A stretch of DNA of 64,000 nucleotides from positions 5,206,799 through 5,270,798 of the forward strand of contig NZ_KB905370.1 in assembly GCF_000378985.1 (NCBI RefSeq), given 5' to 3'. Each line of letters starts with the position of its first letter. Within the stretch, counting starts at the first letter, position 1. A model generated the notes under the pieces. That model did not search any database. It was given only the letters and a program-made list of their open reading frames with translations, and was not told the DNA's origin. Below, one piece after another: positions 34,829 through 45,696 of this stretch. The DNA comes from Ensifer sp. BR816. GTDB taxonomy: Bacteria > Pseudomonadota > Alphaproteobacteria > Rhizobiales > Rhizobiaceae. Both the position numbers and the translations under genes were made by a program.

Positions 34829-36388
34829 ATGTTCTTCTGGATTGCGCTCTTTTTTGCCGCTCTCCTCGTTCTTGTCGTTGCCGCGACGCTGTATGTCTAC
34901 GGCGTCTTCGGGCGCCGTCCGCAGGCGCCGCCCTCCTTTGCCCTGCCGCTCACCGGGGAGGCGACGCCGATCGACGCCGAAGTTGCGTCGCTTCTTTTCG
35001 CCAACTCCGGCGACTGCGCCGTCGCCCTGATCTCGGACAATATCGAGGCGTTCGTTGCGCGCGCGCATTCGGCGCGCGCCGCCGGCCGCAGCCTCGACCT
35101 GCAATATTATTACTGGAAGGACGAACTGACGGGATTTCTGCTGACCCACGAAATCATCCGGGCCGCCGGGCGTGGTGTCCGCGTGCGGCTGCTGCTCGAC
35201 GACATCAATGCCGGCCTTCACGACCGACTATGCATCGCGCTGGATGCACATCCGAACATCGATGTGCGCCTCTTCAATCCCAGCCGCGCGCGGACCGACC
35301 GCTTCCGCCGCGGCTTCGAAATGGCAGTGCGCGCCTTGAGCGCCACGCGGCGGATGCACAACAAGCTGTGGATAGCCGACGGCCGCGTGGCGATCGCCGG
35401 CGGGCGCAACATCGGTGACGCCTATTTCGATGCCGCCGAACTTTCGAACTTCCGCGATCTCGATGTCTGGATGACGGGACCGGTCGTCGATCAGGCCACG
35501 GCCATGTTCGACCAATACTGGAACAGCGCATCCGTGTTGCCGATCGCGGCGCTGAGGACACCGCGCAAGCACTACCTGCCGGCGCTGCGCGAAACGCTCG
35601 ATGGCCTGGCGCGCACCGCGGCGGCGCGCTTCTACCTGGAGCGGGTGAGCGACGCGGAGGCCGGGGCGGGCCTCTATTGGGGCAACCGCAGGCTTCACCG
35701 AAGTGCCGGTGTCCGCCTGGCCTTCGATCCGCCGGAAAAGGCGCTGCTGCAGAAGCGGCAGAACTGGTTGCTGCGCGAGCTCTTCCCGCTGATCAATGGC
35801 GCCGAGCGCGACCTGCGCATCATGTCGCCCTATTTCATACCGGGCACAGAGGGAACGCGGCAGTTGACGGCGCTCGCGAGAAAGGGCGTGCGCGTGGCCG
35901 TGCTGACGAACTCGCTCGCGGCGACGGACGTCGCGGCCGTGCATGGCGGCTATATGAAATACCGCAAGGGCCTGCTTCAGGGCGGCGTCGATCTCTACGA
36001 GCTTAAGGAAGACGGCGATCTGATCGACCGCCATCGCATGTCGCTGTTCGGCGCACGCAACGCCAGCCTGCACACGAAGGCTTTCGTCATCGATGGCAGG
36101 TTCGGCTATGTGGGATCGATGAACTTCGACCCGCGTTCCGCCTCTCTCAATACCGAAATGGGGGTGATCTTCTCCGATCCGGCGCTGGCCATCGAACTCC
36201 AATCCATCTTCGACGAAGAAACGCTGCCTGAAAGGAGTTATCGGCTGGCCCTGGAAGGCGGAAGGCTGGTGTGGCGCGACCGGGCGAACGGCGCCACACG
36301 GCTGCTCGGGCGGGAGCCGGACGCCGGCGCCCACCGCCGGCTGATTGCCGGGGCGATCCGCTTCCTGCCGCTGGAATCCCAACTCTGA
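34829..36388 (+). CDS. Phospholipase D family protein, cardiolipin synthase-like
   Basis: The 519-residue protein has an N-terminal membrane helix (about residues 1-25) and two HKD motifs, H177-K179-D184 in HNKLWIADG and H415-K417-D422 in HTKAFVID, each followed by the GG/GS and N of the family (GGRNIGD, GSMNFDPRS). This fits ClsC-like cardiolipin synthases or membrane-bound phospholipase D. It would join or exchange phosphatidyl groups at the inner membrane. Together with the EEP gene it could form a two-gene lipid or phosphodiester unit. Not all such proteins make cardiolipin. Confidence 0.86.
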   Translation: MFFWIALFFAALLVLVVAATLYVYGVFGRRPQAPPSFALPLTGEATPIDAEVASLLFANSGDCAVALISDNIEAFVARAHSARAAGRSLDLQYYYWKDELTGFLLTHEIIRAAGRGVRVRLLLDDINAGLHDRLCIALDAHPNIDVRLFNPSRARTDRFRRGFEMAVRALSATRRMHNKLWIADGRVAIAGGRNIGDAYFDAAELSNFRDLDVWMTGPVVDQATAMFDQYWNSASVLPIAALRTPRKHYLPALRETLDGLARTAAARFYLERVSDAEAGAGLYWGNRRLHRSAGVRLAFDPPEKALLQKRQNWLLRELFPLINGAERDLRIMSPYFIPGTEGTRQLTALARKGVRVAVLTNSLAATDVAAVHGGYMKYRKGLLQGGVDLYELKEDGDLIDRHRMSLFGARNASLHTKAFVIDGRFGYVGSMNFDPRSASLNTEMGVIFSDPALAIELQSIFDEETLPERSYRLALEGGRLVWRDRANGATRLLGREPDAGAHRRLIAGAIRFLPLESQL

Positions 36389-36571
36389 TAGGAGGGGCTT
36401 CCGACTTTACGGATCGTTTACCGCGACGTCGCGAATGCCTGTGTGCAAGGCTGCAACGGCCACGCCAGCGGGCGGCAACCTTGGAAAAATGTTCTATCGG
36501 CAGGTCGCCGCGGTCGATGAAAAACGTTGGTCCGAAGTGCCGCGACCATTAAGCTTATCGAATGTTCGCGA

Positions 36572-36601
36572 CTTGAAGTGAAGGGCATTGACACTCTATG
36601 T
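36572..36601 (+). promoter_or_regulatory. Possible heat-shock-type promoter of clpP
   Basis: CTTGAA (36572-36577) is followed after 18 bases by CTATGT (36596-36601). The -35 matches the RpoH consensus, the -10 only partly; TTGACA at 36588 might belong to a second promoter. About 70 bases remain to the clpP ATG. Confidence 0.35.
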
Positions 36602-36670
36602 AAGGACTGAGGCTTATCCGATGATTCCCGGTCCGCGAAGGGATTGCGGGCCCGACTATGAAGGTTCGAT

Positions 36671-37303
36671 ATGAGAAATCCAGTTGATACGGCCATGGCG
36701 CTGGTGCCGATGGTTGTTGAGCAGACCAACCGCGGCGAACGGTCCTACGATATCTATTCGCGGCTGCTCAAGGAGCGCATCATCTTCCTTACGGGGCCTG
36801 TCGAAGACCACATGGCGACGCTTGTCTGCGCGCAATTGCTCTTCCTGGAAGCGGAAAATCCGAAGAAGGAAATCGCCCTTTACATCAACTCACCGGGCGG
36901 CGTGGTAACGGCCGGCATGGCGATCTACGACACCATGCAGTTCATCAAGCCGGCGGTGTCGACGCTCTGCATCGGCCAGGCGGCGTCGATGGGTTCGCTG
37001 CTGCTGGCCGCCGGCCACAAGGATATGCGCTTCGCGACGCCCAATGCGCGCATCATGGTGCACCAGCCCTCCGGCGGCTTCCAGGGGCAGGCCTCCGATA
37101 TCGAGCGGCATGCGAGAGACATTCTCAAGATGAAGCGCCGTCTGAACGAGGTCTACGTCAAGCACTGCGGCCGCACCTATGAGGAAGTCGACCAGACGCT
37201 CGATCGCGACCATTTCATGAGTGCCGACGAGGCGCTCGATTGGGGCTTGATCGACAAGGTGATCACGTCGCGGGAAGCCATCGAGGGCGCCGAACAGGGC
37301 TGA
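36671..37303 (+). CDS. clpP: ATP-dependent Clp protease proteolytic subunit
   Basis: ClpP forms the double-heptamer serine protease chamber served by ClpX or ClpA. The 210-residue sequence contains the catalytic triad Ser106 (GQAASMGS), His131 (MVHQPSGG) and Asp180 (LDRDHF), and the axial-loop region near [12 protein letters not shown]. No propeptide cleavage can be seen directly. It precedes clpX by 285 bases and both probably act together; each seems to have its own control. Confidence 0.98.
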   Translation: MRNPVDTAMALVPMVVEQTNRGERSYDIYSRLLKERIIFLTGPVEDHMATLVCAQLLFLEAENPKKEIALYINSPGGVVTAGMAIYDTMQFIKPAVSTLCIGQAASMGSLLLAAGHKDMRFATPNARIMVHQPSGGFQGQASDIERHARDILKMKRRLNEVYVKHCGRTYEEVDQTLDRDHFMSADEALDWGLIDKVITSREAIEGAEQG

Positions 37304-37397
37304 AATCACACGCGTGTGTCGCCACGGACGTGATTGTGACACATTTGTAACGGCTGAGGGCTTTATCGGAAGGGCAAAGCCGTTAATATGAACCGCT

Positions 37398-37428
37398 AAT
37401 GCTATGCCGGTGTTTAGAGTATAGCATT
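37398..37428. promoter_or_regulatory. Inverted repeat in the clpP-clpX spacer
   Basis: AATGCTAT (37398-37405) and ATAGCATT (37421-37428) are perfect 8-base arms with a 15-base gap, in a locally AT-rich stretch 160 bases before clpX. A CACACGCGTGTG palindrome (37307-37318) follows the clpP stop. Operator, attenuator or weak terminator are all possible. Confidence 0.4.
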
Positions 37429-37588
37429 CGGATTTGACGGGAGAGTCGTTGCAACCGACATCAGGCATATGCCCTGAGGCGGTGAGTACTCCCAGGAACC
37501 CTGCGCGGCGGCTGGAGCGCGCGCAAGGCGAATTGACTGGTCCGCGATATCTTTCCGAAGGTGTCCGGCGTGCTGGAAGGAAGTGAAA

Positions 37589-38866
37589 ATGAGCAAGGTC
37601 AGCGGCAGCAACGGCGGTGACTCGAAGAATACCCTCTATTGTTCGTTTTGCGGCAAGAGCCAGCACGAAGTGCGCAAGCTGATTGCCGGTCCCACCGTGT
37701 TCATCTGCGATGAATGCGTCGAACTCTGCATGGATATCATCCGGGAAGAGAACAAGACCTCGATGGTCAAGTCCCGCGATGGCGTTCCCACCCCGCAGGA
37801 AATCATCAAGGTTCTCGACGAATACGTCATCGGTCAGCAGCAGGCCAAGCGCATCCTGTCCGTCGCCGTGCACAACCACTACAAGCGCCTTGCCCATGCG
37901 GCAAAGAGCAGCGACGTGGAACTGGCCAAGTCGAACATCATGCTTGTGGGGCCGACCGGCTGCGGCAAGACCTATCTGGCGCAGACGCTCGCCCGGATTA
38001 TCGACGTGCCCTTCACCATGGCCGATGCGACGACGCTGACGGAAGCGGGTTATGTCGGCGAGGACGTCGAGAACATCATTCTGAAGCTGCTTCAGGCCGC
38101 CGACTATAACGTCGAGCGCGCCCAGCGCGGCATCGTCTACATCGACGAGGTCGACAAGATCTCGCGCAAGTCGGACAATCCGTCGATCACCCGCGACGTC
38201 TCGGGCGAGGGCGTGCAGCAGGCGCTTCTGAAGATCATGGAAGGCACCGTGGCCTCCGTGCCTCCCCAGGGCGGCCGCAAGCATCCGCAGCAGGAATTCC
38301 TGCAGGTGGATACGACGAATATCCTCTTCATCTGCGGCGGCGCCTTCGCGGGCCTCGACAAGATCATCTCCGCCCGCGGCGAGAAGACCTCGATCGGCTT
38401 CGGTGCCACGGTTCGCGCGCCGGAAGATCGTCGGGTCGGCGAAGTGCTGCGTGACCTCGAACCGGAAGATCTGGTCAAGTTCGGTCTCATTCCGGAATTC
38501 ATCGGCCGTCTGCCGGTTCTCGCGACGCTCGAGGACCTCGACGAGGATGCTCTGATCCAGATTCTGTCGGAGCCGAAGAACGCGCTCGTCAAGCAGTACC
38601 AGAGGCTGTTCGAGATGGAGGACGTCGAACTGACCTTCCACGAGGACGCGCTGCGCGAAATCGCCCGCAGAGCCATCGTCCGCAAGACGGGTGCTCGAGG
38701 CCTGCGCTCGATCATGGAGAAGATCCTGCTCGATACCATGTTCGAACTGCCGACGCTCGAGGGCGTTCGTGAGGTGGTGATCTCGGACGAAGTGGTCAAG
38801 GGAACGGCCCGGCCGCTCTACATCTACTCGGATCGTTCCGAGGAGAAGACCAACGTTTCGGCCTGA
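37589..38866 (+). CDS. clpX: ATP-dependent Clp protease ATP-binding subunit ClpX
   Basis: ClpX unfolds tagged or specific substrates and feeds ClpP. The 425-residue length is the family standard. The N-terminal zinc domain uses C18, C21, C40 and C43; Walker A is GPTGCGKT at 121-128 and Walker [10 protein letters not shown] at about 182-190; the pore loop GYVGED follows at 154-159, and sensor motifs ([11 protein letters not shown]-like [10 protein letters not shown]) are intact. The ATG at 37589 (after GGAAGGAA) gives the right length; a GTG six bases upstream is ignored. A terminator follows. Confidence 0.98.
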   Translation: MSKVSGSNGGDSKNTLYCSFCGKSQHEVRKLIAGPTVFICDECVELCMDIIREENKTSMVKSRDGVPTPQEIIKVLDEYVIGQQQAKRILSVAVHNHYKRLAHAAKSSDVELAKSNIMLVGPTGCGKTYLAQTLARIIDVPFTMADATTLTEAGYVGEDVENIILKLLQAADYNVERAQRGIVYIDEVDKISRKSDNPSITRDVSGEGVQQALLKIMEGTVASVPPQGGRKHPQQEFLQVDTTNILFICGGAFAGLDKIISARGEKTSIGFGATVRAPEDRRVGEVLRDLEPEDLVKFGLIPEFIGRLPVLATLEDLDEDALIQILSEPKNALVKQYQRLFEMEDVELTFHEDALREIARRAIVRKTGARGLRSIMEKILLDTMFELPTLEGVREVVISDEVVKGTARPLYIYSDRSEEKTNVSA

Positions 38867-38888
38867 GCCTCGGCGAGAGAATTGCAGA

Positions 38889-38914
38889 AGAAGCCCGCCT
38901 GAGTGCGGGCTTTT
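38889..38914 (+). terminator. Terminator of clpX
   Basis: AAGCCCGC (38891-38898) and GCGGGCTT (38905-38912) form an 8-bp stem with a 6-base loop, followed by TTTTG. It lies 22 bases after the clpX stop. Confidence 0.85.
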
Positions 38915-39199
38915 GCGTGAGCAGCCGGCCCTTCTTTGGGGTCGCGAAGATGTGAAGATGCCGGAGCACCACGTCCGGTCCGCCGGGCGCGATGATGAGC
39001 GTCAAGCTTGCGAACATTTTCGCCCCAAAATGATTGGGGTCAATCGAATCGAATATTGCGAAACCTCCGCAACAACGCGATGATACGACGATTCAATGAA
39101 TGCGTTTAAGCGCAGGCGTCGGGGAGCCACGTAAGGCCGGCGTCAGCCCGTCAGCGTAGAAAACAAGAATTGTCCACGGAGGCGGAGATTGCCCCCGGC
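38915..39199. other. Spacer between clpX terminator and lon promoter
   Basis: The clpX-lon gap is 442 bases. Beyond the terminator no gene is supported; a 68-base GC-rich stretch is followed by a perfect inverted repeat CCCCAA-AATGA-TTGGGG (39023-39039), then an AT-richer part with GCGAAACCTCCGCAACAACGCG. The heat-shock-type promoter of lon begins at 39200. Confidence 0.5.
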
Positions 39200-39228
39200 C
39201 TTGAAATGGCCCCTGTTGCACTCCACTT
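39200..39228 (+). promoter_or_regulatory. Putative RpoH (heat-shock) promoter of lon
   Basis: CTTGAA (39200-39205), exactly 17 bases, then CCACTT (39223-39228). This fits, with one -10 mismatch, the alphaproteobacterial RpoH pattern CTTGAA-N17-CCANAT as I recall it. Transcription would start near 39235, 75 bases before the lon ATG. Confidence 0.6.
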
Positions 39229-39308
39229 TCGTGAAGGAAATCTGACAGCCGGGAGTGCCGCTGAGGCTCCCGGGAACGGGCCCGAAATCGGGACGGAAAG
39301 GAAAAGAC

Positions 39309-41726
<2,418 letters not shown>

Positions 41727-41784
41727 CAACGGGTAAAGAGGGTCGGGACTGTGTCCCGCTTGCTCCCTTTGCCGAGAAAAACGG

Positions 41785-41814
41785 AAAAGACCGGTCATTT
41801 GCCGGTCTTTTCTG
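41785..41814 (+). terminator. Terminator of lon
   Basis: AAAAGACCGG (41785-41794) pairs with CCGGTCTTTT (41802-41811) around a 7-base loop and runs on into TCTGTTG. It lies 58 bases after the lon stop and could also work in reverse. Confidence 0.85.
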
Positions 41815-41944
41815 TTGTAAAGCACCCTCGAAGCCTTGCATTTCAAGGGATTCGGCGCAATTGGGAATGGCAAGACGTGGGCGTGCGCAAGCGGCCCCGG
41901 CTTAAGAGACAGTCGTTTCGAACCAATATGAAAGGGGTGGAAAC

Positions 41945-42217
41945 ATGAACAAAAATGAGCTCGTGTCTGCCGTTGCCGAGAAGGCCGGACTTTCCAAGGC
42001 CGATGCGTCTTCTGCTGTTGATGCAGTGTTTGAGACCATTCAGGGTGAACTGAAGAGCGGTGGCGACATTCGCCTCGTCGGCTTCGGCAACTTCTCCGTA
42101 ACTCGCCGCGAAGCGAGCAAGGGCCGCAACCCGTCGACGGGTGCGGAAGTTGACATCCCGGCACGCAACGTGCCGAAGTTCACGGCCGGCAAGGGCCTGA
42201 AGGACGCCGTCAACTAA
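41945..42217 (+). CDS. hupB: DNA-binding protein HU
   Basis: HU is the abundant nucleoid protein that bends DNA without sequence preference. The 90-residue protein starts MNKNELVSAVAEKAGLSKAD and has the DNA arm VGFGNFSVTRREASKGRNPS followed by TGAEVDIPARNVPKFTAGK. GAAAGGGGTGGAAAC precedes the ATG. It forms a conserved lon-hup neighbourhood. As rhizobia also carry IhfA/B (IhfA is at 1701), this one is HU by its shorter length and sequence. Confidence 0.96.
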   Translation: MNKNELVSAVAEKAGLSKADASSAVDAVFETIQGELKSGGDIRLVGFGNFSVTRREASKGRNPSTGAEVDIPARNVPKFTAGKGLKDAVN

Positions 42218-42524
42218 TCGGACACGTTAGGGTCCGAGAGGACCGGGACGATGCCCGTACGGCCTCTGTTCGGTGGCTACGCCACAGAGGCCGCAAACAG
42301 GTTCATGTTCCATCTGCCGCCTTCCTTCCTCTGGCAGGATCGTCGGCAGGTTGATTGGGGCCCGGTCGATCCGGGCCTCTTTTCATTTCAACCTTCTCTG
42401 TCATCGGGCTGTTACAGGACGGTTGCACAAGCCTCCCATCCGGAGGTGGACGAACTGTGATTCCGGATGCCACCGCGGTGTCGAAAGCCGGATCCCGGGG
42501 CGCGCGCCGCGACAGGAGGGATAA
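42218..42524. other. Spacer after hupB: tandem hairpins and terminator
   Basis: The 307 bases hold no supported gene. Stem-loops follow one another: GGTCC-GAGA-GGACC (42231-42244), CGGG/CCCG (42244-42257), a perfect 9-bp stem GGCCTCTGT/ACAGAGGCC (42261-42292), and CTGCCG (42314-42319), which can pair either with GGCAG at 42333 or with CGGCAG at 42344. The terminator at 42359 ends the set. This is either a long structured 3' UTR or a small RNA. The remainder leads to the phytase-like gene. Confidence 0.6.
42359..42384 (+). terminator. Terminator after hupB and its structured region
   Basis: GGCCCGG (42359-42365), loop TCGAT, CCGGGCC (42371-42377), then TCTTTTC. A strong intrinsic terminator 140 bases beyond the hupB stop. 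Confidence 0.85.
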
Positions 42525-44720
42525 ATGAGGGCTATTTCCATCACCGCCGCGTTGGCCGCGGCACTCGCCGCATCGACGGCGCCGGCCGCTCAGGCCGAAC
42601 AGGTCTTTAACCGCATTGCATCCTTTGCCGTCGCCGGCAACGTGCCAGATGGCACCGACCAAAAGGCGCCGACATCGGCGGAAATCATCACCGCTACTGA
42701 GGACGGCAATACGCTCATCTATACGGACAGCCCCGGCAAGCGTATCGGCTTCATCGACATCGCGGATGCGGGGACGCCAAAGGCCGGCGGCATCGTCTCC
42801 TTCGAGGGCGAGCCGACGTCGGTCGCCGTTGCCGGCGCGAAGGCACTGGTCGCCGTCAACACCCGCGAAAGCTTCACCAAGCCCTCGGGCCTGCTTGCCG
42901 TTGTCGATGTCGCGACGAAAAAGGTCGAGACCAGCTGCGATCTCGGTGGCCAGCCGGATTCTGTCACAGTCAACAAGGACCGGACGCTTGCGGCGATCGC
43001 CATTGAGAACGAGCGCGACGAGGACGTCAACGACGGGCAGATCCCACAGCTGCCGGCCGGCGATCTCGTGATCCTGTCGCTGAAGGACGGCGTCGCCGAT
43101 TGCGCGACGATCAGGCATGTGACGCTAACCGGCCTAGCCGAGGTCGCCGGCGACGATCCGGAACCAGAATTTGTCGCCTTCAACGGCAAGGACGAGATTG
43201 CGCTGACGCTGCAGGAAAACAATCACATCGTCATCATCGACGGCAAATCCGCGACCGTGAAGGCGCATTTTCCCGCCGGCACAGTGGATCTCAAGAATGT
43301 CGACGCGAAGCGTGACGGCACCATTTCGTTTGCGGGCGATCTGGCCAGCGTCAAGCGCGAGCCGGATGCCGTGAAGTGGCTCGACGACAGCCGTCTGGTC
43401 GTCGCCAATGAGGGCGACTACGAAGGCGGCTCCCGTGGCTTCACGATTTTCGACGCCGCCGGCAACGTGCTGTTCGAGTCCGGTGCAAGCCTGGAGCACG
43501 CCATCGCTGCAATTGGCCACTACCCGGAAAAGCGCTCTTCGGCGAAGGGCATCGAGCCGGAAGGCCTGGAAATGGCGCAGTACGGCGATGACAAACTGTT
43601 CTTCGTGCTCTCCGAGCGCGCCTCGATGGTTGGCGTCTACAAGGACACCGGCGCCGAGCCGCAACTGCTCCAGCTTCTGCCGTCCGGGATCTCGCCCGAG
43701 GGCGCGGTAGCCATTCCCGGCCGCAATCTGTTCGCCACCGCGAACGAGGTCGACCTCGTCGAGGACGGCGGTTCGCGGGCGCATGTGATGATCTATGAGC
43801 GCGGCGAAGGGGAGGCCGCCTACCCGCAGATTCGCTCCGCCGAAAAGGACGGTCTGCCGATCGGGTTCGGCGCGCTTTCCGGGCTTGCGGCCGTCGGCGA
43901 CAAGCCGGGCTTCCTGCGGGCGGTGAACGATTCCGTCCTTTCGTCGCAGCCGACGATTTTCACGATCGATGCCACGCAGAAGCCGGCGCTGATCACCGAG
44001 GCGCTGCCGATCACCCGCGATGGCGCAGCCGCGCAAAAGCTCGATATCGAAGGCATTGCCAATGATGGCGAGGGTGGCTTCTGGCTGGCGTCGGAGGGCG
44101 ATTCGGACAAGCTTTACAGCCACGCACTCCTCCGCGTGAACAAGAAGGGCGAAATCAAGCAGGAGATCGCGCTTCCGCCGGAGCTGCGCGCCAACGAAAT
44201 CCGCTCCGGCTTCGAGGGGATCTCGGCGGTCGGCGAAGGCGATCACCTGACGCTCTGGATGGCAGTCCAGCGCGAGTGGAAAGATGACGAGAAGGGCTTC
44301 GTCAAGCTCGTCTCCTACAAGCCGGCGACGAAAGAGTGGGGCGCGGTGCGCTATCCGCTCGACAAGTCCGAAGCCGGCTGGGTCGGCCTTTCGGAGATCT
44401 CCGTCCATGGCGATTATGCCTATCTGATCGAGCGCGACAATCTGATCGGCGAAGCCGCGAAGCTCAAGGCGCTCTATCGTGTGGCGCTCACCGAGCTGAA
44501 GCCCGCCGCGCTCGGCGGTGACCTGCCGGTCGTCAAGAAGGAAGAGGTGCGCGACCTCATCCCCGACCTGAAGTCGCTGAACGGCTACGTGGTCGACAAG
44601 GTGGAGGGCTTCACGGTCGACGCCGCTGGAAACGGCTATGTCGTCACCGACAATGACGGCGTCGACGACTCGTCCGGCGAGACCCTGTTCTTCTCCATTG
44701 GCGCGATCAACGCGATGTAA
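42525..44720 (+). CDS. Secreted esterase-like-phytase domain protein
   Basis: The 731-residue protein has a Sec signal (MRAISITAALAAALAASTAP, cleavage near AQA-E at residues 24-25) and a beta-propeller-like body, with an N-terminal YVTN/choice-of-anchor-like repeat part (FIDIADAGTPKAGGIVSFEG, LLAVVDVATKKVETS) and a C-terminal esterase-like phytase part (DIEGIANDGEGGFWLASEGD, GFEGISAVGEGDHL, VEGFTVDAAGNGYVVTDNDG). GACAGGAGGG precedes the ATG. Such proteins are periplasmic or extracellular; phytase or phosphodiesterase activity is possible but not shown for the family as a whole. A 15-bp-stem terminator follows. Confidence 0.82.
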   Translation: MRAISITAALAAALAASTAPAAQAEQVFNRIASFAVAGNVPDGTDQKAPTSAEIITATEDGNTLIYTDSPGKRIGFIDIADAGTPKAGGIVSFEGEPTSVAVAGAKALVAVNTRESFTKPSGLLAVVDVATKKVETSCDLGGQPDSVTVNKDRTLAAIAIENERDEDVNDGQIPQLPAGDLVILSLKDGVADCATIRHVTLTGLAEVAGDDPEPEFVAFNGKDEIALTLQENNHIVIIDGKSATVKAHFPAGTVDLKNVDAKRDGTISFAGDLASVKREPDAVKWLDDSRLVVANEGDYEGGSRGFTIFDAAGNVLFESGASLEHAIAAIGHYPEKRSSAKGIEPEGLEMAQYGDDKLFFVLSERASMVGVYKDTGAEPQLLQLLPSGISPEGAVAIPGRNLFATANEVDLVEDGGSRAHVMIYERGEGEAAYPQIRSAEKDGLPIGFGALSGLAAVGDKPGFLRAVNDSVLSSQPTIFTIDATQKPALITEALPITRDGAAAQKLDIEGIANDGEGGFWLASEGDSDKLYSHALLRVNKKGEIKQEIALPPELRANEIRSGFEGISAVGEGDHLTLWMAVQREWKDDEKGFVKLVSYKPATKEWGAVRYPLDKSEAGWVGLSEISVHGDYAYLIERDNLIGEAAKLKALYRVALTELKPAALGGDLPVVKKEEVRDLIPDLKSLNGYVVDKVEGFTVDAAGNGYVVTDNDGVDDSSGETLFFSIGAINAM

Positions 44721-44740
44721 GCGTCGGGCCAGGAGAAAAC

Positions 44741-44780
44741 GGAAGAGGCCGGGACATGACGTCCCGGCCTCTTCCTTTTG
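44741..44780 (+). terminator. Strong terminator of the phytase-like gene
   Basis: A perfect 15-bp stem (44741-44755 with 44761-44775, loop ATGAC) is followed by TTTTG. A direct repeat of TTGTACCAAG (44778-44797, two 10-base copies) overlaps its end, close to the stop of the convergent MarR gene. Confidence 0.9.
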
Positions 44781-44811
44781 TACCAAGTTGTACCAAGTTC
44801 GGTTGTGCCGG

Positions 44812-45285
44812 TTACCGCGCCGCAGCGATATCTGCCTCTTCGTCCGCTTCCTTGCGCTTGCGGATCTCGTCGGTCTTGTCGACGAGCCTGCTGACGATGT
44901 CGTAGAGCTGGTCGAGCTGCTCATCGTCGAGCGCCGAGAAGATTTCCTCGATGAGCTGCTTGCGCGGATGTTCCGCCGCCTGGAGGACGGCACGGCCCGT
45001 CTCGGTAATCGAGACGATCTTGGCGCGGCGGTCGTCCGGATCGGGCTTGCGCATCACCAGGCGATCGCGCTCCAGCCCGTCGATCGCCTCCGTCACCGTT
45101 CGGGGGGCAAAGTTCAAGGCGCAGGCGATGTCGGTGGAGCGGCAGGGGCCGAGCTTGCTCAGGAAGAACAGGAATTTGCTTCGGGCAAGCGACACACCCT
45201 CCTCGGTCATCGACTCGTTTACCAGGCGATGGACGCGATGGTAGAGTTCGAACAGTTTGTCGGAGACTTCGAATGTCGTCTTCAT
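44812..45285 (-). CDS. MarR-family transcriptional regulator
   Basis: The 157-residue protein has the MarR winged helix: LARSKFLFFLSKLGPCRSTD, IACALNFAPRTVTEAIDGLE (recognition helix), RDRLVMRKPDPDDRRAKIVS (wing) and a C-terminal dimer helix. The start 45285 (MKTTFEVSDKLFELY) is preferred; an in-frame ATG at 45315 would lie within a perfect palindrome that looks like its operator. The ribosome site is weak. It probably represses itself through that site; its ligand and other targets are unknown. Confidence 0.88.
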   Translation of the reverse strand: MKTTFEVSDKLFELYHRVHRLVNESMTEEGVSLARSKFLFFLSKLGPCRSTDIACALNFAPRTVTEAIDGLERDRLVMRKPDPDDRRAKIVSITETGRAVLQAAEHPRKQLIEEIFSALDDEQLDQLYDIVSRLVDKTDEIRKRKEADEEADIAAAR

Positions 45286-45696
45286 GAACACCGTTGAGAT
45301 ATGGTGAGGTGCCATGTCAAATGGCAGTCGCCCTATATTTAGTGACGATCACCGTATTTGTCGACAAAAACCTCCCAATTCTTACGGACACGGCCCTCGC
45401 GAAAAGAAACGGCCCTCGAATCCCAAGGCCTTTGGTCTTGCGAGGCGAAGAATTGCCGTCGGCGTGTCATCACGATGGCGCCAATACCGGATAACGAATC
45501 ACGTCGACGCTGCAAACGCCCAAGACGTTTCCAGCAGAAACACGACCGAGCAAGACCCTACAAAACCGCCAAATCGGGCGAGCCGGCGGAGCTGCCTGGG
45601 CGGTTTTGGACAAGCGCGTGCCTTTGCCCACAGCTGAGTTTGGGGTGTGGCCGCGAGCGTCATTGACGCGTGGGGAAGGGGCAGCCATGGTCGGCC
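45286..45696. other. Spacer between the marR-type gene and the nuclease pair
   Basis: The 411 bases contain the MarR palindrome (45310-45326) near the regulator, an AT-rich stretch (CCTATATTTAG, 45333-45343) likely to include the regulator promoter, and a perfect 10-base inverted repeat CAAAACCGCC (45561-45570) / GGCGGTTTTG (45599-45608) around a GC-rich 28-base loop. No gene is supported here. Confidence 0.6.
45310..45326. promoter_or_regulatory. Probable operator of the MarR-type regulator
   Basis: TGCCAT-GTCAA-ATGGCA is a perfect palindrome (two 6-base arms, 5-base centre) 24 bases upstream of the chosen start of the MarR gene. Size and symmetry fit a MarR dimer site, implying autorepression. 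Confidence 0.6.

Noticed and set aside
42224-42300. A tRNA gene after hupB
   Set aside because: The stems do not form a cloverleaf and no T-arm GGTTCGA sequence is present; tRNA-Val is instead at 50975.
44778-44797. Two copies of TTGTACCAAG as a CRISPR-like or regulatory repeat
   Set aside because: Only two adjacent 10-base copies, overlapping a terminator end; no further copies or spacers.
43134-44993. A 619-codon minus-strand frame opposite the phytase-like gene
   Set aside because: Antisense shadow of a gene with a clear signal peptide and domains.
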